From: Micromonospora costi
GTDB lineage: Bacteria > Actinomycetota > Actinomycetes > Mycobacteriales > Micromonosporaceae
Direction: 5' to 3'
Assembly (NCBI RefSeq): GCF_003626655.1
Contig: NZ_RBAN01000001.1
Span: 2,294,001-2,358,000 of the forward strand
DNA: 64,000 nucleotides
Part shown: one piece after another, positions 24,478 through 34,470 of the stretch
Numbering within the stretch: position 1 is the stretch's first letter
Layout: each line of letters begins with the position of its first letter
Notes under the pieces: generated by a model
What the model was told of the DNA's origin: nothing
Seen by the model: the letters and a program-made list of their open reading frames with translations, nothing else
Databases searched by the model: none
Program-made: the position numbers and the translations under genes

Positions 24478-26493
24478 GTGTCAACACACCGACGTGCCTG
24501 GAAGCAGCGGGCCGGTGTGGTCGTAGCGCTGGTTGCCGGCGCCCTGCTCGCCCTCCCCGCCACACCAGCCGCGGCCGCGAAGATCACCTCCGCTGGGGAC
24601 TCGGTCACTCTCGATGCGGGCCGTAGCGCCTCCGTGCAGGTCGAGATCACCCCGGACAACGACGAGAAGTCCGCCCGAATCAGCGTCACCGGCCTTCCGC
24701 AGGGAGTCAGCTGCACCGGAGGCTGCGGCACCGTCGAGTTCGAGGACGGGCTGCCCGGCGTGCAGAGGCCGGCGAGGGTCACGCTGACGCTGTCGGCGAA
24801 CGGGAACGCGCCGGCCGCGAACAACACGCAGGCGTCGATCCGCGTCGAGGGCGACTCGTCCGACTCCAGCAACCTCAGGGTGACCGTCAAGGCGGCTGAG
24901 GCGCCTCCGTCGCCGCAGGTGCAGACCGTGCGGTCAGTCTCCGGCAAGGTGGTCGTCCAGGCCAATGGCAAGGCGGTTCCGAACGCCTACGTCATGCTCC
25001 AGGACGGCAGCGGCAAGCGGTTCGAGACCACGAGTGACGGCAGCGGCAACTTCCGCTTCACCGGCACCACCGACAAGCCGATCGTTCCCGGGCAACTCGC
25101 CCTGGGCGCGAGCTTCGACAACATCACCAACACCAAGAGCTTCAACGCGAGCGCCGGTCAGGCCATCACGGGCCAGCGGATCAGCCTCGCCATCAAGGTC
25201 GAGGTGACGCCGAGCCCCACCCCGTCGGCCTCCGAGGAGGCGCTGCCCAGCGAGGAGCCGACGGAGGAGGAGACCACCGAGGAGACGCCGGAGGCGACCG
25301 AGGGCGCGCCGGCCAACGCCTCGAACGAGGACTCGGGCGGCGGCTTCGGCTCGTACCTCATCATCCTGCTCGGCGGCCTGCTCGTGGCCGCCGGCGTGGG
25401 CACCATCGTGCTGCTCTGGATGAAGCGCAAGGAGAACCCGGACGACGCCGACGGCGCGGTCGCGGGCGACGGTCCCGCCGGCCCGGCCGGGCCGGTGCCG
25501 GGGGCCCGTGGCGCGTTCCGCGGTGCGGACGACCAGACCCGGGTGGTCAACCGGGCCGGCGTCGGGGCGGACCCGACGATGGTCGGTGGCGCCGCGCTGA
25601 GCGAGGCACCCACGATGATGCACCGCCCGGTGGTCGACGACGTTCCGCCCGACCCGTACGGCGCCCCCGCGCAGCCGTACGGCGCCGGCGCCGCTGCGGG
25701 CGGCGGCTGGGGCGGCAACGGCTACGGTGACGAGCCGGCCGGCTACGGCGGCTACGGCAACTCCCCGTCCTCCGGCGGCGGCTACGGCGGTGCCGACGGC
25801 GGCTACGGGAACGCGCCGGGATCGGGCGGCGGCTACGGTGCCGGCGACGGCGGCTACGGCGCCACTCCTTCCTCCGGCGGCGGCTACGGCGCCACCCCCT
25901 CCTCCGGCGGCGGCTACGGCGGCACCCCGCCCGCTGACGGGGGCTACGGCGGCCGCGACTACGGCGCCGGCTACGGCGGCGAGCAGCGCTACGACGAGCC
26001 GACCGGCCGGTACACCGGAGACAGCACGCAGTACCCGGCGCCGGCCGACCCGTACGCGACCGGCCTCTACCAGCAGGACCAGGGCCAGGGCTACGGCCAG
26101 TCGGAGCCCGCGCCGTACGGCCGCGGGTCCGAGCCGACCGGTGGCTACGGTCAGGGCGGCTACGACCAGGGCGGCGGGTACGGCCAGCAGGGTGGCTACG
26201 GCCAGGAGCCGCCCACCCAGCGCGGCGGCTACGACGACCGGGGCTACGACCAGGGTGCCGGCTACGGCGACCAGGGCGGCTACGGCGGCCAGCAGGGCGG
26301 TTACGGTCAGGAGCCGTCGACCCAGCGGGGTGGCTACGGCCAGGAGCCGCCCACCCAGCGCGGCGGCTACGACGACCGGGGCTACGACCAGGCCGGCGGC
26401 TACGGCGACCAGGGTGGCTACGGCGGCCGGGGCCGTGACGGCGCCGGGCAGCAGGACCGCGGCACCCGCCGGCTGGACTGGCTGGACGACTGA
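24478..26493 (+). CDS. Membrane protein with extracellular Ig/CarboxypepD_reg-like region and Gly-Tyr-Gly-rich cytoplasmic tail
   Basis: 671 residues. A signal peptide (to about 34, LLALPATPAAAA) leads into a beta-rich extracellular region. Residues about 155-198 (SGKVVVQANGKAVPNAYVML...SDGSGNFRFTG) look like a carboxypeptidase-regulatory-like beta domain. After a Glu/Thr/Pro linker comes one membrane segment (about 290-312, SYLIILLGGLLVAAGVGTIV) followed by WMKRK, giving the tail a cytoplasmic position. The tail (about 400-660) is low complexity: dozens of GGYG, GYGG, YGQ and RGGYDDRGYDQ units. It ends in RRLDWLDD. GTG 24478 with GGAAGG 8 bases upstream was chosen over GTG 24472. Function unknown. 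Confidence 0.85.
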   Translation: MSTHRRAWKQRAGVVVALVAGALLALPATPAAAAKITSAGDSVTLDAGRSASVQVEITPDNDEKSARISVTGLPQGVSCTGGCGTVEFEDGLPGVQRPARVTLTLSANGNAPAANNTQASIRVEGDSSDSSNLRVTVKAAEAPPSPQVQTVRSVSGKVVVQANGKAVPNAYVMLQDGSGKRFETTSDGSGNFRFTGTTDKPIVPGQLALGASFDNITNTKSFNASAGQAITGQRISLAIKVEVTPSPTPSASEEALPSEEPTEEETTEETPEATEGAPANASNEDSGGGFGSYLIILLGGLLVAAGVGTIVLLWMKRKENPDDADGAVAGDGPAGPAGPVPGARGAFRGADDQTRVVNRAGVGADPTMVGGAALSEAPTMMHRPVVDDVPPDPYGAPAQPYGAGAAAGGGWGGNGYGDEPAGYGGYGNSPSSGGGYGGADGGYGNAPGSGGGYGAGDGGYGATPSSGGGYGATPSSGGGYGGTPPADGGYGGRDYGAGYGGEQRYDEPTGRYTGDSTQYPAPADPYATGLYQQDQGQGYGQSEPAPYGRGSEPTGGYGQGGYDQGGGYGQQGGYGQEPPTQRGGYDDRGYDQGAGYGDQGGYGGQQGGYGQEPSTQRGGYGQEPPTQRGGYDDRGYDQAGGYGDQGGYGGRGRDGAGQQDRGTRRLDWLDD

Positions 26494-26526
26494 CCCGGCG
26501 GCACCGCCGCCGACCGCACCACGTAC

Positions 26527-26565
26527 GAGAAGGGGCCGCCCGGGATAACCGGGCGGCCCCTTCTC
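26527..26565. terminator. Bidirectional terminator
   Basis: GAGAAGGGGCCGCCCGG (26527-26543) pairs over 17 bp with 26549-26565 across a 5-base loop, lying between two convergent genes. TTCTC on one strand and its mirror on the other give short U-rich ends. Confidence 0.8.
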
Positions 26566-26616
26566 GTCGTGCTGCAGTGGGACCTGCGTGCCGGGCTCGC
26601 CAGCCCGACGAGGGCG

Positions 26617-27417
26617 TCAGGCGGCGGAGAAGACGCCCTGGTACAGGAGCGGCACCACGTCCGAGACGTCGAGCTGCACGGCGACGTCCACGTCCCCCGC
26701 GAAGCCACCCTCGACGAGTTCCCGGCCGGAGACGCTGCCCCGGACAGCGGCCGGCACGTCCGGCGTGCTGGCCAGCGCGGCGAGCGCCATGGCCGCCTCG
26801 ACGGAGAGCCCGCCCGGTGCGCCGGCGGCGAGCGCGTCGAGCACACTCGCCGCGCCCAGCTGGTCCTCGACCGACGGGCGCAGCGACCCGTCCGGCCACC
26901 GTTCCCCGGCGGCGATGACGCCGATCGGCGCGTCCGTCGAGCCGTACCCCTGGCGGAGCAGCCATTGCCCGACGGCGCGGGCGTTGCGCAGGCAGGCCGC
27001 CACCACCGGCAGGCCGGTGGCGCTGGCCGCCGCGCTGATCGCCGAGCCGTTGGGCGAGGGGAGGACCAGGTCGGTCACGACGGGGGCGGCGTTCAGGGCC
27101 GCCGGCGAGAGCGACCACGGCTGCTCCGGGGTCGTCCGGCGGCGGCCCACGGCGACGGTCGCGCCGACCCGCTGCGCGTAGTCGGCGGCCTGCTCGCCCC
27201 ACGGGAACGGGTGCACCCGCATGCCCCGGCTCACCGCGACCTCGACGGCGGTGGTGAACGAGAGCACGTCCACCACCACCAGCGCGGCGCAGACCCGGCC
27301 GAGTTCGGCCGCGCCCGCCAGCCCCCAGTCGAACCGGGCGCCGGAGCCGGGTTGGGCGTATACGGCCGCGGCCAACGCCTCAGCGCTCGTCAGGCGCCGA
27401 CGGCTGCTCGGTGTCAC
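26617..27417 (-). CDS. 2-phosphosulfolactate phosphatase family protein (ComB-like)
   Basis: 266 residues from GTG 27417. The sequence matches the ComB family, Mg-dependent phosphatases named from coenzyme M synthesis but common in bacteria without it. Family blocks seen are [57 protein letters not shown] and [13 protein letters not shown]. The true substrate in actinobacteria is unknown. The start lies inside the end of purL (38-base overlap), implying translational coupling with the purine genes; a role linked to nucleotide metabolism is only inferred. It ends before the bidirectional terminator. Confidence 0.88.
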   Translation of the reverse strand: MTPSSRRRLTSAEALAAAVYAQPGSGARFDWGLAGAAELGRVCAALVVVDVLSFTTAVEVAVSRGMRVHPFPWGEQAADYAQRVGATVAVGRRRTTPEQPWSLSPAALNAAPVVTDLVLPSPNGSAISAAASATGLPVVAACLRNARAVGQWLLRQGYGSTDAPIGVIAAGERWPDGSLRPSVEDQLGAASVLDALAAGAPGGLSVEAAMALAALASTPDVPAAVRGSVSGRELVEGGFAGDVDVAVQLDVSDVVPLLYQGVFSAA

Positions 27418-30130
27418 CGGATCGGGGCTCGGTCGGCCCGTCGCCCTCGGCCGCGGGAGCGACCGCCTCGTCCGGTGCCTGCGTGGCCGGCTCGTCCGCC
27501 GGCGTGACCGGCTCGACCGGGCCGGCCGGTGCGATCGGGCCAGCCGAGGCGATCGGCTCCGACTCGACGCTCTCCGGGTCCACCGGCGCCACCTCGGCCG
27601 ACGGCTCCTCGACCGGCAGCGGGACGGCCTCGACGGCGCCCGCCACGCCGGCCGCGGGAGCCGGCACCTCGACCAGCTCCGCGCCGCCGAACAGCCGCGG
27701 CAGGGTGCCGGTGTGGGCGGTACGCAGCTCGTCCAGGCCGATCCGGAACTGCCCGTGCACCTCCAGCGCACCGCCGGCCGGGTCGGTGACCCCGATCAGC
27801 TCGAACGGCACGCCGCGCTCCGCGCAGAGCGCCGTGAACGCCTTCTCGTGACCGCGCGGCACCGACACCAGCACGCGGCCCGCGGACTCGCTGAACAGGT
27901 ACACGAACGGCATCGAGCCGCCCGCGAACTGCTCCGGCACCGCGATCCGGGCGCCGACGCCGCGGCGCAGGCACGACTCCACCAGGCTCTGCGCGAGGCC
28001 GCCGTCGGAGAGGTCGTGCGCCGAGCTGAGGTGGCCCACGCGGGCCGCCGCCGCCAGCAGGTCGGCGAGCGCCTTCTCGCGGGCGAGGTCGACCTGCGGC
28101 GGGATGCCGCCCAGGTGCTCGTGCGTCACCCAGGCCCACTCGGAGCCGGAGAGCTCGACGTGCGTCTCGCCCAGCAGGAAGAGCTGGTCGTGGTCGCCGT
28201 TGGGCCGCGGCACGAAGCCCATCGGCACCCGGTCGGCCACGTTGTCGAGCACGCCCAGCACGCCGACGACCGGGGTCGGGTGGATCGCGGCGGCACCGGT
28301 CTGGTTGTAGAAACTCACGTTGCCGCCGGTCACCGGGATGCCCAGCTCGGCGCAGCCGTCCGCGAGACCGCGTACGGCCTCGGCGAACTGCCACATCACG
28401 CCCGGGTCCTCCGGCGAGCCGAAGTTCAGGCAGTTGGTGACCGCGATCGGGGTCGCGCCGGTGACGGCCACGTTCCGGTACGCCTCGGCGAGGGCCAGCT
28501 TGGTGCCGTGGTACGGGTCGAGCCGGGCGTACCGGCCGTTGCCGTCCACGGAGAGCGCCACGCCGAGACCGGTCCGCTCGTCGATCCGGATCACGCCGGA
28601 GTCCTCCGGCTGGGCGAGCACGGTGTTGCCCAGCACGTACCGGTCGTACTGCTCGGTGACCCAGGTCTTGTCGGCCAGGTTCGGCGAGGCGATCATGCGC
28701 AGCACGGTCTCCCGCAGGGCCTCCGGGTCGGCGGGACGCGGCAGCGTCTCGGCCCGGTCGGCCTGGAGCAGGATCAGGTCGGCCGGCTCGCGCATCGGGC
28801 GGGCGTAGACCGGACCGTCGTCGACCAGCGAGCCCGGCGGCACGTCGACCACGAGGTGGTCCCGCCAGGTGATGACGAGGCGGCCCGGCCGGCCGTCCGG
28901 GGCCGGCGGGGTGACCTCGCCGATCGGGGTGGCGAGCACGCCCCACTTCTCGGCGGTCTTGAGCACCGCCTCCAGCTTGTCGGGGGCGACGACCAGGAGC
29001 ATCCGCTCCTGGGACTCGCTGGCCAGGATCTCGTGCGGCTCCATGGACGGCTCGCGCAGCGGCACCCGCTCGAGCCAGACCCGCATGCCCGTGCCGGCCG
29101 CCGCGGCGGTCTCAGTGAGCGCACAGGTGAGCCCGGCGCCGCCGAGGTCCTGGATGCCGACCACCAGTTCGGCGTCGTACAGCTCCAGGCAGGCCTCGAT
29201 GAGCAGCTTCTCGGTGAACGGGTCACCCACCTGCACCGACGGGCGGCGCTGCTCGCTGCCCTCGTCGAAGGTGGCGCTGGCCAGCACCGACACACCGCCG
29301 ATGCCGTCCCGGCCGGTCTTGGCGCCCATCAGCACCACGACGTTGCCGGGGCCGGCGGCCTCCTTCTTCTGCAGCCGGTTCACCGGCAGCACACCGAGGC
29401 AGAGCGCGTTGACCAGCGGGTTGCCCTGGTAGGTGGGGTCGAAGACGACCTCGCCACCGATGTTGGGCAGGCCGAGGCAGTTGCCGTAGCCGCCGACGCC
29501 GGCCACCACGCCGGGCAGCACCCGGGCGGTGTCGGGGTGGTCGGCGGCACCGAACCGCAGCGGGTCCATCACGGCGACCGGGCGGGCGCCCATCGCGAGG
29601 ATGTCCCGGACGATGCCGCCGACGCCGGTGGCCGCACCCTGGTACGGCTCGACGAAGCTCGGGTGGTTGTGGGACTCGACCTTGAAGGTGACGGCGAGGT
29701 CGTCGGAGACCCGCACCACGCCCGCGTTCTCACCGATGCCGGCGAGGAGCCGGTCGCTCGGCGGCGCCTTCTCGCCGAACTGCCGCAGGTGCACCTTGCT
29801 GGACTTGTAGGAGCAGTGCTCGCTCCACATGATCGAGTACATGCCCAGCTCGGCCTGGGTGGGCCGCCGGCCGAGGATCTGCCGGATGCGGTCGTACTCG
29901 TCGTCCCGAAGGCCCAGTTCGGGGTACGGCTGGAGCTCGCCGGGCGTGCCGGCGGCGCGCGGCACGGTGTCCACGCCGTCGATCCAGGTCTCGCCCGCCT
30001 GCTCGGCGGGGCGGGCCGGCTGCGCCGGAGCGGCGGGCGCGGCGGCGGCCGGGCCTGACTCCGCCGGCTGCGGCGGGGCGGCCGGGAAGGCCTCCGGTGT
30101 CTCCCTTACCGGGTCCGGATGGGTGGTCAT
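27380..30130 (-). CDS. purL: Phosphoribosylformylglycinamidine synthase subunit PurL
   Basis: Synthetase subunit that uses ATP and PurQ-delivered ammonia to make FGAM. 916 residues, longer than the roughly 750 of usual small PurL. The conserved core runs from about residue 65 ([20 protein letters not shown]) through [18 protein letters not shown]-like [13 protein letters not shown] and [16 protein letters not shown], to about 770. Two extra parts are low complexity: a Pro/Ala-rich head of about 45 residues and a tail of about 130 residues rich in Pro, Ala, Glu and Val. Both look disordered. It overlaps comB and follows purQ. Confidence 0.96.
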   Translation of the reverse strand: MTTHPDPVRETPEAFPAAPPQPAESGPAAAAPAAPAQPARPAEQAGETWIDGVDTVPRAAGTPGELQPYPELGLRDDEYDRIRQILGRRPTQAELGMYSIMWSEHCSYKSSKVHLRQFGEKAPPSDRLLAGIGENAGVVRVSDDLAVTFKVESHNHPSFVEPYQGAATGVGGIVRDILAMGARPVAVMDPLRFGAADHPDTARVLPGVVAGVGGYGNCLGLPNIGGEVVFDPTYQGNPLVNALCLGVLPVNRLQKKEAAGPGNVVVLMGAKTGRDGIGGVSVLASATFDEGSEQRRPSVQVGDPFTEKLLIEACLELYDAELVVGIQDLGGAGLTCALTETAAAAGTGMRVWLERVPLREPSMEPHEILASESQERMLLVVAPDKLEAVLKTAEKWGVLATPIGEVTPPAPDGRPGRLVITWRDHLVVDVPPGSLVDDGPVYARPMREPADLILLQADRAETLPRPADPEALRETVLRMIASPNLADKTWVTEQYDRYVLGNTVLAQPEDSGVIRIDERTGLGVALSVDGNGRYARLDPYHGTKLALAEAYRNVAVTGATPIAVTNCLNFGSPEDPGVMWQFAEAVRGLADGCAELGIPVTGGNVSFYNQTGAAAIHPTPVVGVLGVLDNVADRVPMGFVPRPNGDHDQLFLLGETHVELSGSEWAWVTHEHLGGIPPQVDLAREKALADLLAAAARVGHLSSAHDLSDGGLAQSLVESCLRRGVGARIAVPEQFAGGSMPFVYLFSESAGRVLVSVPRGHEKAFTALCAERGVPFELIGVTDPAGGALEVHGQFRIGLDELRTAHTGTLPRLFGGAELVEVPAPAAGVAGAVEAVPLPVEEPSAEVAPVDPESVESEPIASAGPIAPAGPVEPVTPADEPATQAPDEAVAPAAEGDGPTEPRSGDTEQPSAPDER

Positions 30131-30200
30131 GACCTCTCCTCGCTGCGCTCGTGACCGCCCGCCGGGCGGTTGAGCTGACCGATGATCCTGTCGCCGCCGG

Positions 30201-30884
30201 TCACGCCGGCGTCCCCACCAGGTGCTTGAGGACCGAGGTGAAGAAGCCGAGGCCGTCCAGCGAGGGGCCGGTGAGCGCCTCCACGGCGTGCTCGGGGTGC
30301 GGCATGATGCCGACCACGTTCCCGGCCTCGTTGGTGACCGCGGCGATGTCGCGCTGCGAACCGTTCGGGTTCCCGCTGATGTAGCGGGCGACCACCCGGC
30401 CCTCGGCCTCGAGCTGGTCCAGCGTGGCGGGGTCGGCGACGTAGCAGCCCTCGCCGTTCTTGACCGGGATCAGCACCTCCTGGCCCGGCTGGAACGCGTT
30501 GGTCCAGGCGGTGCCGGCCGTCTCGATGCGCAGGAACTGGTCCCGGTTACGGAAGTGCAGATGCTGGTTGCGGGTGAGCGCGCCGGGCAGCAGGTGGGCC
30601 TCGCAGAGGATCTGGAAGCCGTTGCAGATGCCGAGCACCGGCAGCCCGCCGCGGGCCGCGTCGACGAGGGTCTCCATGACCGGGGCGAACCGGGCGATGG
30701 CACCGCAGCGCAGGTAGTCGCCGTACGAGAAGCCACCGGGCAGCACCACCGCGTCCACCCCGTGCAGCGACGGGTCGCCGTGCCAGAGCCGGACCGGCTC
30801 GGCGCCGGCGACCCGGACGGCCCGGGCCGCGTCCCCGTCGTCGAGCGAGCCGGGGAAGGTGACCACTCCGACGCGCGCGGTCAC
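30201..30884 (-). CDS. purQ: Phosphoribosylformylglycinamidine synthase subunit PurQ (glutaminase)
   Basis: 227-residue class I glutamine amidotransferase releasing ammonia for PurL. The nucleophile cysteine is in [13 protein letters not shown], and the histidine-glutamate pair in [30 protein letters not shown] is the oxyanion region. Its start overlaps the purS stop by 4 bases (ATGA type), so PurS, PurQ and PurL form one complex and one operon. Confidence 0.97.
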   Translation of the reverse strand: MTARVGVVTFPGSLDDGDAARAVRVAGAEPVRLWHGDPSLHGVDAVVLPGGFSYGDYLRCGAIARFAPVMETLVDAARGGLPVLGICNGFQILCEAHLLPGALTRNQHLHFRNRDQFLRIETAGTAWTNAFQPGQEVLIPVKNGEGCYVADPATLDQLEAEGRVVARYISGNPNGSQRDIAAVTNEAGNVVGIMPHPEHAVEALTGPSLDGLGFFTSVLKHLVGTPA

Positions 30885-31144
30885 GAGCGGGCGCCCGCGG
30901 TCTCGTCGGCCTCGACCAGGCGGACGGTGAAGTCCTCGATGACCGGGTTGGCGAGCAGCTTGTCGGCGATCTCCCGGGCGCGGTCCAGGTCCGGTTCACC
31001 GGTGAACTCGATCTCGATCCGCCGGCCGATCCGCACCGAGGCGACGTCGCTGACGCCGAGCCGCGGCAGCGCGTTTGCGACGGCCTGGCCCTGCGGATCG
31101 AGGATCTCGGGCTTGAGCATGACGTCGACGACGACGCGAGGCAC
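30881..31144 (-). CDS. purS: Phosphoribosylformylglycinamidine synthase subunit PurS
   Basis: 87-residue small subunit that bridges PurQ and PurL. The family pattern is [40 protein letters not shown] and an [17 protein letters not shown] end. GTG 31144 has AGGAG 6 bases upstream; longer in-frame starts give an unrelated 42-residue head. It is first in purS-purQ-purL-comB. Confidence 0.96.
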   Translation of the reverse strand: MPRVVVDVMLKPEILDPQGQAVANALPRLGVSDVASVRIGRRIEIEFTGEPDLDRAREIADKLLANPVIEDFTVRLVEADETAGARS

Positions 31145-31557
31145 TGGGCACTCCTGACTGTGTACGCAGTTGGGTGCCGACCCACAACGGGCGAGCGCAG
31201 CCAGCCTACCTGGCAGATCCGGCTGCACCCGCACCGGCCGGAGCGCGTTCAGGCAGTGATCGACATTCACAGCGTGAGGTCCGGGACCTTGATGCGGAGT
31301 CGTTGTGATCCCGATGCGCGTTCGTTGCCGCCCGGCCCGGTTCGTCCGGTTCGGATGATCTCCACGAGCGGCCCGGGAGCCGTTCGGTCGAGCCGGTCAC
31401 CGCATCGCCTTTTTTCGATGAAACACTTGTGAACGACATCTCAGGGGCCCTACCGTACATCGTCGTACGTCGATACGTCCCCCGGCCGTCGGGCCACCCC
31501 CGTCGGCCGGCAGCCCGGGCCCGGCGAACCCGGGTCCCCCTCCAGAAGGAGCCCCGC
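31145..31557. other. 413-base divergent intergenic region (purS / secreted protease)
   Basis: Carries the purS leader at the left and the protease leader at the right. The only promoter-like pair I can point to is at 31427-31456. A T-rich stretch CCTTTTTTCGATG (31409-31421) stands out against the GC-rich background. No gene is seen. Confidence 0.5.
31427..31456 (+). promoter_or_regulatory. Candidate promoter of the secreted protease gene
   Basis: TTGTGA (31427-31432) and TACCGT (31451-31456) with an 18-base spacer resemble -35 and -10 hexamers, about 100 bases upstream of the start codon. Confidence 0.35.
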
Positions 31558-32241
31558 ATGCGCATCCGTTCCCTGCTCGTGGCGATCAGCACCGCGCTGG
31601 TCGGCGTCGTCGGCGCCGCCTCGGGCGCCACCGCCGCACCGGAAGGGCCGCAGCCGATCATCGGTGGCGGCACCGTCTCCTCCGCCCCGTGGGCGGCTGC
31701 CGTCTTCAGCAACGGCTCCTTCACCTGCTCCGGCAGCGTGATCGCCCCGCAGTGGGTGCTGACCGCCCGGCACTGCATCAGCGGCACCATGTCCGTCCGG
31801 GTCGGCAGTGTCAACCGCACCTCCGGCGGCGTCACCCGCACGGTGAGCGCCACCTACACCCGCTACGACCTGGCCCTCATGCGCCTCTCCAGCACCGTGA
31901 GCACGTCCGCGGTGACCCTGGCCACGAGCAACCCGCCCATCGGCTCCACCAACTCGATCTACGGCTGGGGCATGACCTGCTACAGCGGCTGCTCGGCGTC
32001 GACCACCCTGAAGACCGCGAACGTCCAGGTGACCAGCCTCAGCGCGACCGACGCGTACGGCGGGCAGGCCATCCGCAGCAGCCGGATCACCGGCAACGCG
32101 TGGCGGGGCGACTCCGGCGGCCCGCAGTTCTACAACGGCCGGCAGGTCGGCGTCGCCTCGACCGCCGACGGCCAGAGCATCCAGAACTACGGCAGCGTCG
32201 CGTACAACCGGTCCTGGATCACCTCGGTGGCCGGTGTCTGA
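31558..32241 (+). CDS. Secreted trypsin-like serine protease (S1 family)
   Basis: 227 residues with a signal peptide (to about 27, ASGATAA) and a short propeptide ending before IIGGG (34-38), the usual new N-terminus of chymotrypsin-fold proteases. The catalytic triad is visible as H72 (LTARHC), D104 (YDLALM) and S186 (GDSGGP). Cysteine pairs C57-C73 and C141-C145 probably form disulfides. It should be exported and cleave proteins outside the cell. AAGGAG sits before ATG 31558, and it stands alone with its own promoter and terminator. Confidence 0.94.
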   Translation: MRIRSLLVAISTALVGVVGAASGATAAPEGPQPIIGGGTVSSAPWAAAVFSNGSFTCSGSVIAPQWVLTARHCISGTMSVRVGSVNRTSGGVTRTVSATYTRYDLALMRLSSTVSTSAVTLATSNPPIGSTNSIYGWGMTCYSGCSASTTLKTANVQVTSLSATDAYGGQAIRSSRITGNAWRGDSGGPQFYNGRQVGVASTADGQSIQNYGSVAYNRSWITSVAGV

Positions 32242-32256
32242 CGGTTAGCGCCACCT

Positions 32257-32306
32257 GCGGCGCGGATGGCCGGCCGAGTGCCGGGCGTCCGCGCCGCGCC
32301 GTTTTT
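32257..32306 (+). terminator. Rho-independent terminator after the protease gene
   Basis: GCGGCGCGGA (32257-32266) pairs with TCCGCGCCGC (32288-32297) and is followed by GCCGTTTTT. It lies 16 bases after the stop codon. Confidence 0.7.
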
Positions 32307-32370
32307 CAGCATCCGATCAGGTGAACAATGCTCACGATCGGCGTGCGGTGGCCCTGACAGCATCGGAAAC

Positions 32371-32832
32371 GTGCTGGTCGTGACGACGGACGAACTGCCC
32401 GGCTACGAGATCCGCCAGATCCTCGGTGAGGTGGTGTCATCGATGGCCAGGACGCGAAACCCGTACCGCGAGGGCGTGAAGAACCTGCGCGGTGGGGCGT
32501 ACGACCCGATGGCACCGGACAACCTCACCCGGTGGCGCACCGACTCGGTCGCCCGGCTCGGCGAGGAGGCACGCCGGCTCGGCGCGAACGCGGTGATCGG
32601 CATGCGCTTCGACAGCCGGGACTGCGGCGAGATGTGGATGGAGATCTGCGCGTACGGCACGGCGGTGATCGTCGTACCCAAGGTGCCCGACGTCATGCCA
32701 TCCGACCAGCCGCTGGTCGCCGCGGAGACCGCGCACGATTCGGAGATCGCGGAGGCCCCCGGCGGCATCGCCGAACCCGCGAGCGCCCCCAACCTCCGCA
32801 CGGCCGCCGAAACCCCAACCCGCGAAGGCTGA
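32371..32832 (+). CDS. YbjQ-family (DUF74) heavy-metal-binding-type protein
   Basis: 153 residues. The first 100 match the YbjQ fold, a small pentameric beta-barrel-like protein: TTDELPGYEIRQILGEVVSS, GARLGANAVIG-like RLGANAVIGMRF, and the end CAYGTAVIV. The C-terminal 50 residues are Ala/Pro/Glu-rich and probably disordered. Function unknown despite the 'metal-binding' family label. GTG 32371 lacks a strong ribosome site. Confidence 0.85.
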   Translation: MLVVTTDELPGYEIRQILGEVVSSMARTRNPYREGVKNLRGGAYDPMAPDNLTRWRTDSVARLGEEARRLGANAVIGMRFDSRDCGEMWMEICAYGTAVIVVPKVPDVMPSDQPLVAAETAHDSEIAEAPGGIAEPASAPNLRTAAETPTREG

Positions 32833-32878
32833 CCCCCCGCGCGGGCCACTCACCCCGGCCCCACCCGGCCTCACCCTG

Positions 32879-32936
32879 TTGATCATGAAGTTATTGCCCG
32901 CCGCCTCGGCGTGTCGCGGCAATAACTTCATGATCA
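32879..32936. repeat. Intergenic palindrome, copy B
   Basis: TTGATCATGAAGTTATTGCC (32879-32898) and its exact reverse complement (32917-32936 with a 20-bp match) flank a loop containing CTCGGCGTGTCG. It lies between the convergent YbjQ and purB genes. Same polarity as copies A, D and E. Confidence 0.92.
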
Positions 32937-32975
32937 ACGGGGTCCCCGGCCGGGGTGAGGCCGGCGCGTGGGGGG

Positions 32976-34400
32976 TTAGAGGATTGGGGGTGGGCTGTAG
33001 GCGGCGGCTTCGGGGTGGGCTTCGACGATCCTGGTGATCCGGCGGGTGACGGCCTGGACCTGGGCGGGGGCCGCGCCGACGAACGAGCCGCGGTCGGCCA
33101 CCAGCTCGTCGATCTCGGCCCGGGTGAGGCCGAGGCGGCTGTCGGCGGCCAGCCGGTCGAAGAGGTCGTTCTCCAGAGCGCCCTTCTCGCGCATCCCGAG
33201 CGCCACGGCCACCGCGTGCTCCTTGATCACCTCGTGCGCGACCTCCCGGCCGACGCCCCGGCGGACGGCCGCCACCAGGATCTTGGTGGTGGCGAGGAAG
33301 GGCAGGAAGCGCTCCAGCTCCCGGTTGATGACCGCCGGGTACGCGCCGAACTCGTCGAGCACCGTGAGGAAGGTCTGGAACAGCCCGTCGGCGGCGAAGA
33401 ACGCGTCCGGCAGGGCCACCCGGCGGACCACCGAGCAGGAGACGTCACCCTCGTTCCACTGGTCGCCGGCCAGCTCGCCGACCATCGACAGGTAACCCCG
33501 GATGATCACCGCGAAGCCGTTGACGCGCTCGCTGGAGCGGGTGTTCATCTTGTGCGGCATCGCGCTGGAGCCCACCTGACCGGGCTTGAAGCCCTCGGTC
33601 ACCAGCTCCTGACCCACCATGAGGCGGATCGTGGTGGCCAGCGAGGAGGGGCCGGCGGCCACCTGGGCCAGCGCGGAGAGCACGTCGAAGTCGAGCGAAC
33701 GGGGGTAGACCTGGCCCACGCTGTCCAGCACCCGGGTGAAGCCGAGGTGATCGGCGACCCGCCGCTCCAGCTCGGCCACCTTCTCCGCGTCCCCGTCGAA
33801 GAGGTCGAGCTGGTCGGCGGCGGTGCCCACCGGGCCCTTGATCCCGCGCAGCGGGTACCGGGCGATCAGGTCCTCGAGCCGCTCGTACGCGATGAGCAGC
33901 TCCTCGGCCGCCGACGCGAAGCGCTTGCCCAGCGTGGTGGCCTGCGCCGCCACGTTGTGCGACCGGCCCGCCATCACCACGCCCGAGTACTCGTTGGCGT
34001 GCCACGCGAGCCGGACCAGCGTGGCGACGACGCGGTCACGGATCAGCTCCAGCGAGCGGCGCACCTGGAGCTGCTCGACGTTCTCGGTGAGATCCCGGGA
34101 GGTCATCCCCTTGTGCACGTGCTCGTGCCCGGCGAGCGCGCTGAACTCCTCGATCCGGGCCTTCACATCGTGCCGGGTGACCCGCTCACGCTCGGCGATC
34201 GAGGCCAGGTCGACCTGGTCGAGCACCCGCTCGTACGCCTCGACCACCCCGTCCGGCACCGGTACGCCCAGGTCGCGCTGCGCCCGCAGCACGGCGAGCC
34301 AGAGCCGCCGCTCCAGGCGGATCTTCTCCTCCGGTGACCAGAGGGCGACCAGTTCGGGCGAGGCGTACCGGTTGGCGAGCACGTTCGGGATCGTCGTCAC
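32976..34400 (-). CDS. purB: Adenylosuccinate lyase
   Basis: Catalyses two purine steps, cleaving SAICAR and adenylosuccinate with release of fumarate. 474 residues from GTG 34400 (TTIPNVLANRY); an ATG 6 codons upstream is the alternative. Signature parts are GHEHVHKGMTSRDLTENVEQ, GRSHNVAAQATTLGKRFAS, and the mobile loop GSSAMPHKMNTRSSE with its catalytic serine. Homotetrameric fumarase-fold enzyme. It has no close partner gene and faces the fatty-acid genes upstream. Confidence 0.96.
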   Translation of the reverse strand: MTTIPNVLANRYASPELVALWSPEEKIRLERRLWLAVLRAQRDLGVPVPDGVVEAYERVLDQVDLASIAERERVTRHDVKARIEEFSALAGHEHVHKGMTSRDLTENVEQLQVRRSLELIRDRVVATLVRLAWHANEYSGVVMAGRSHNVAAQATTLGKRFASAAEELLIAYERLEDLIARYPLRGIKGPVGTAADQLDLFDGDAEKVAELERRVADHLGFTRVLDSVGQVYPRSLDFDVLSALAQVAAGPSSLATTIRLMVGQELVTEGFKPGQVGSSAMPHKMNTRSSERVNGFAVIIRGYLSMVGELAGDQWNEGDVSCSVVRRVALPDAFFAADGLFQTFLTVLDEFGAYPAVINRELERFLPFLATTKILVAAVRRGVGREVAHEVIKEHAVAVALGMREKGALENDLFDRLAADSRLGLTRAEIDELVADRGSFVGAAPAQVQAVTRRITRIVEAHPEAAAYSPPPIL

Positions 34401-34470
34401 CCGTCCATTGTCCGGCACCCCGGCCCGGACACCCCCGGAGGGACCAGGCCGTGCGCCACGCCGGGACCGT

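Noticed and set aside
25740..26420. Short DNA repeats resembling a CRISPR or satellite array
   Set aside because: They encode in-frame GGYG-type protein repeats; no constant repeat-spacer structure.
27221..30058. 945-residue plus-strand open frame
   Set aside because: Antisense to purL; composition (Val/Gly/Arg/His) is that of a codon-bias shadow.
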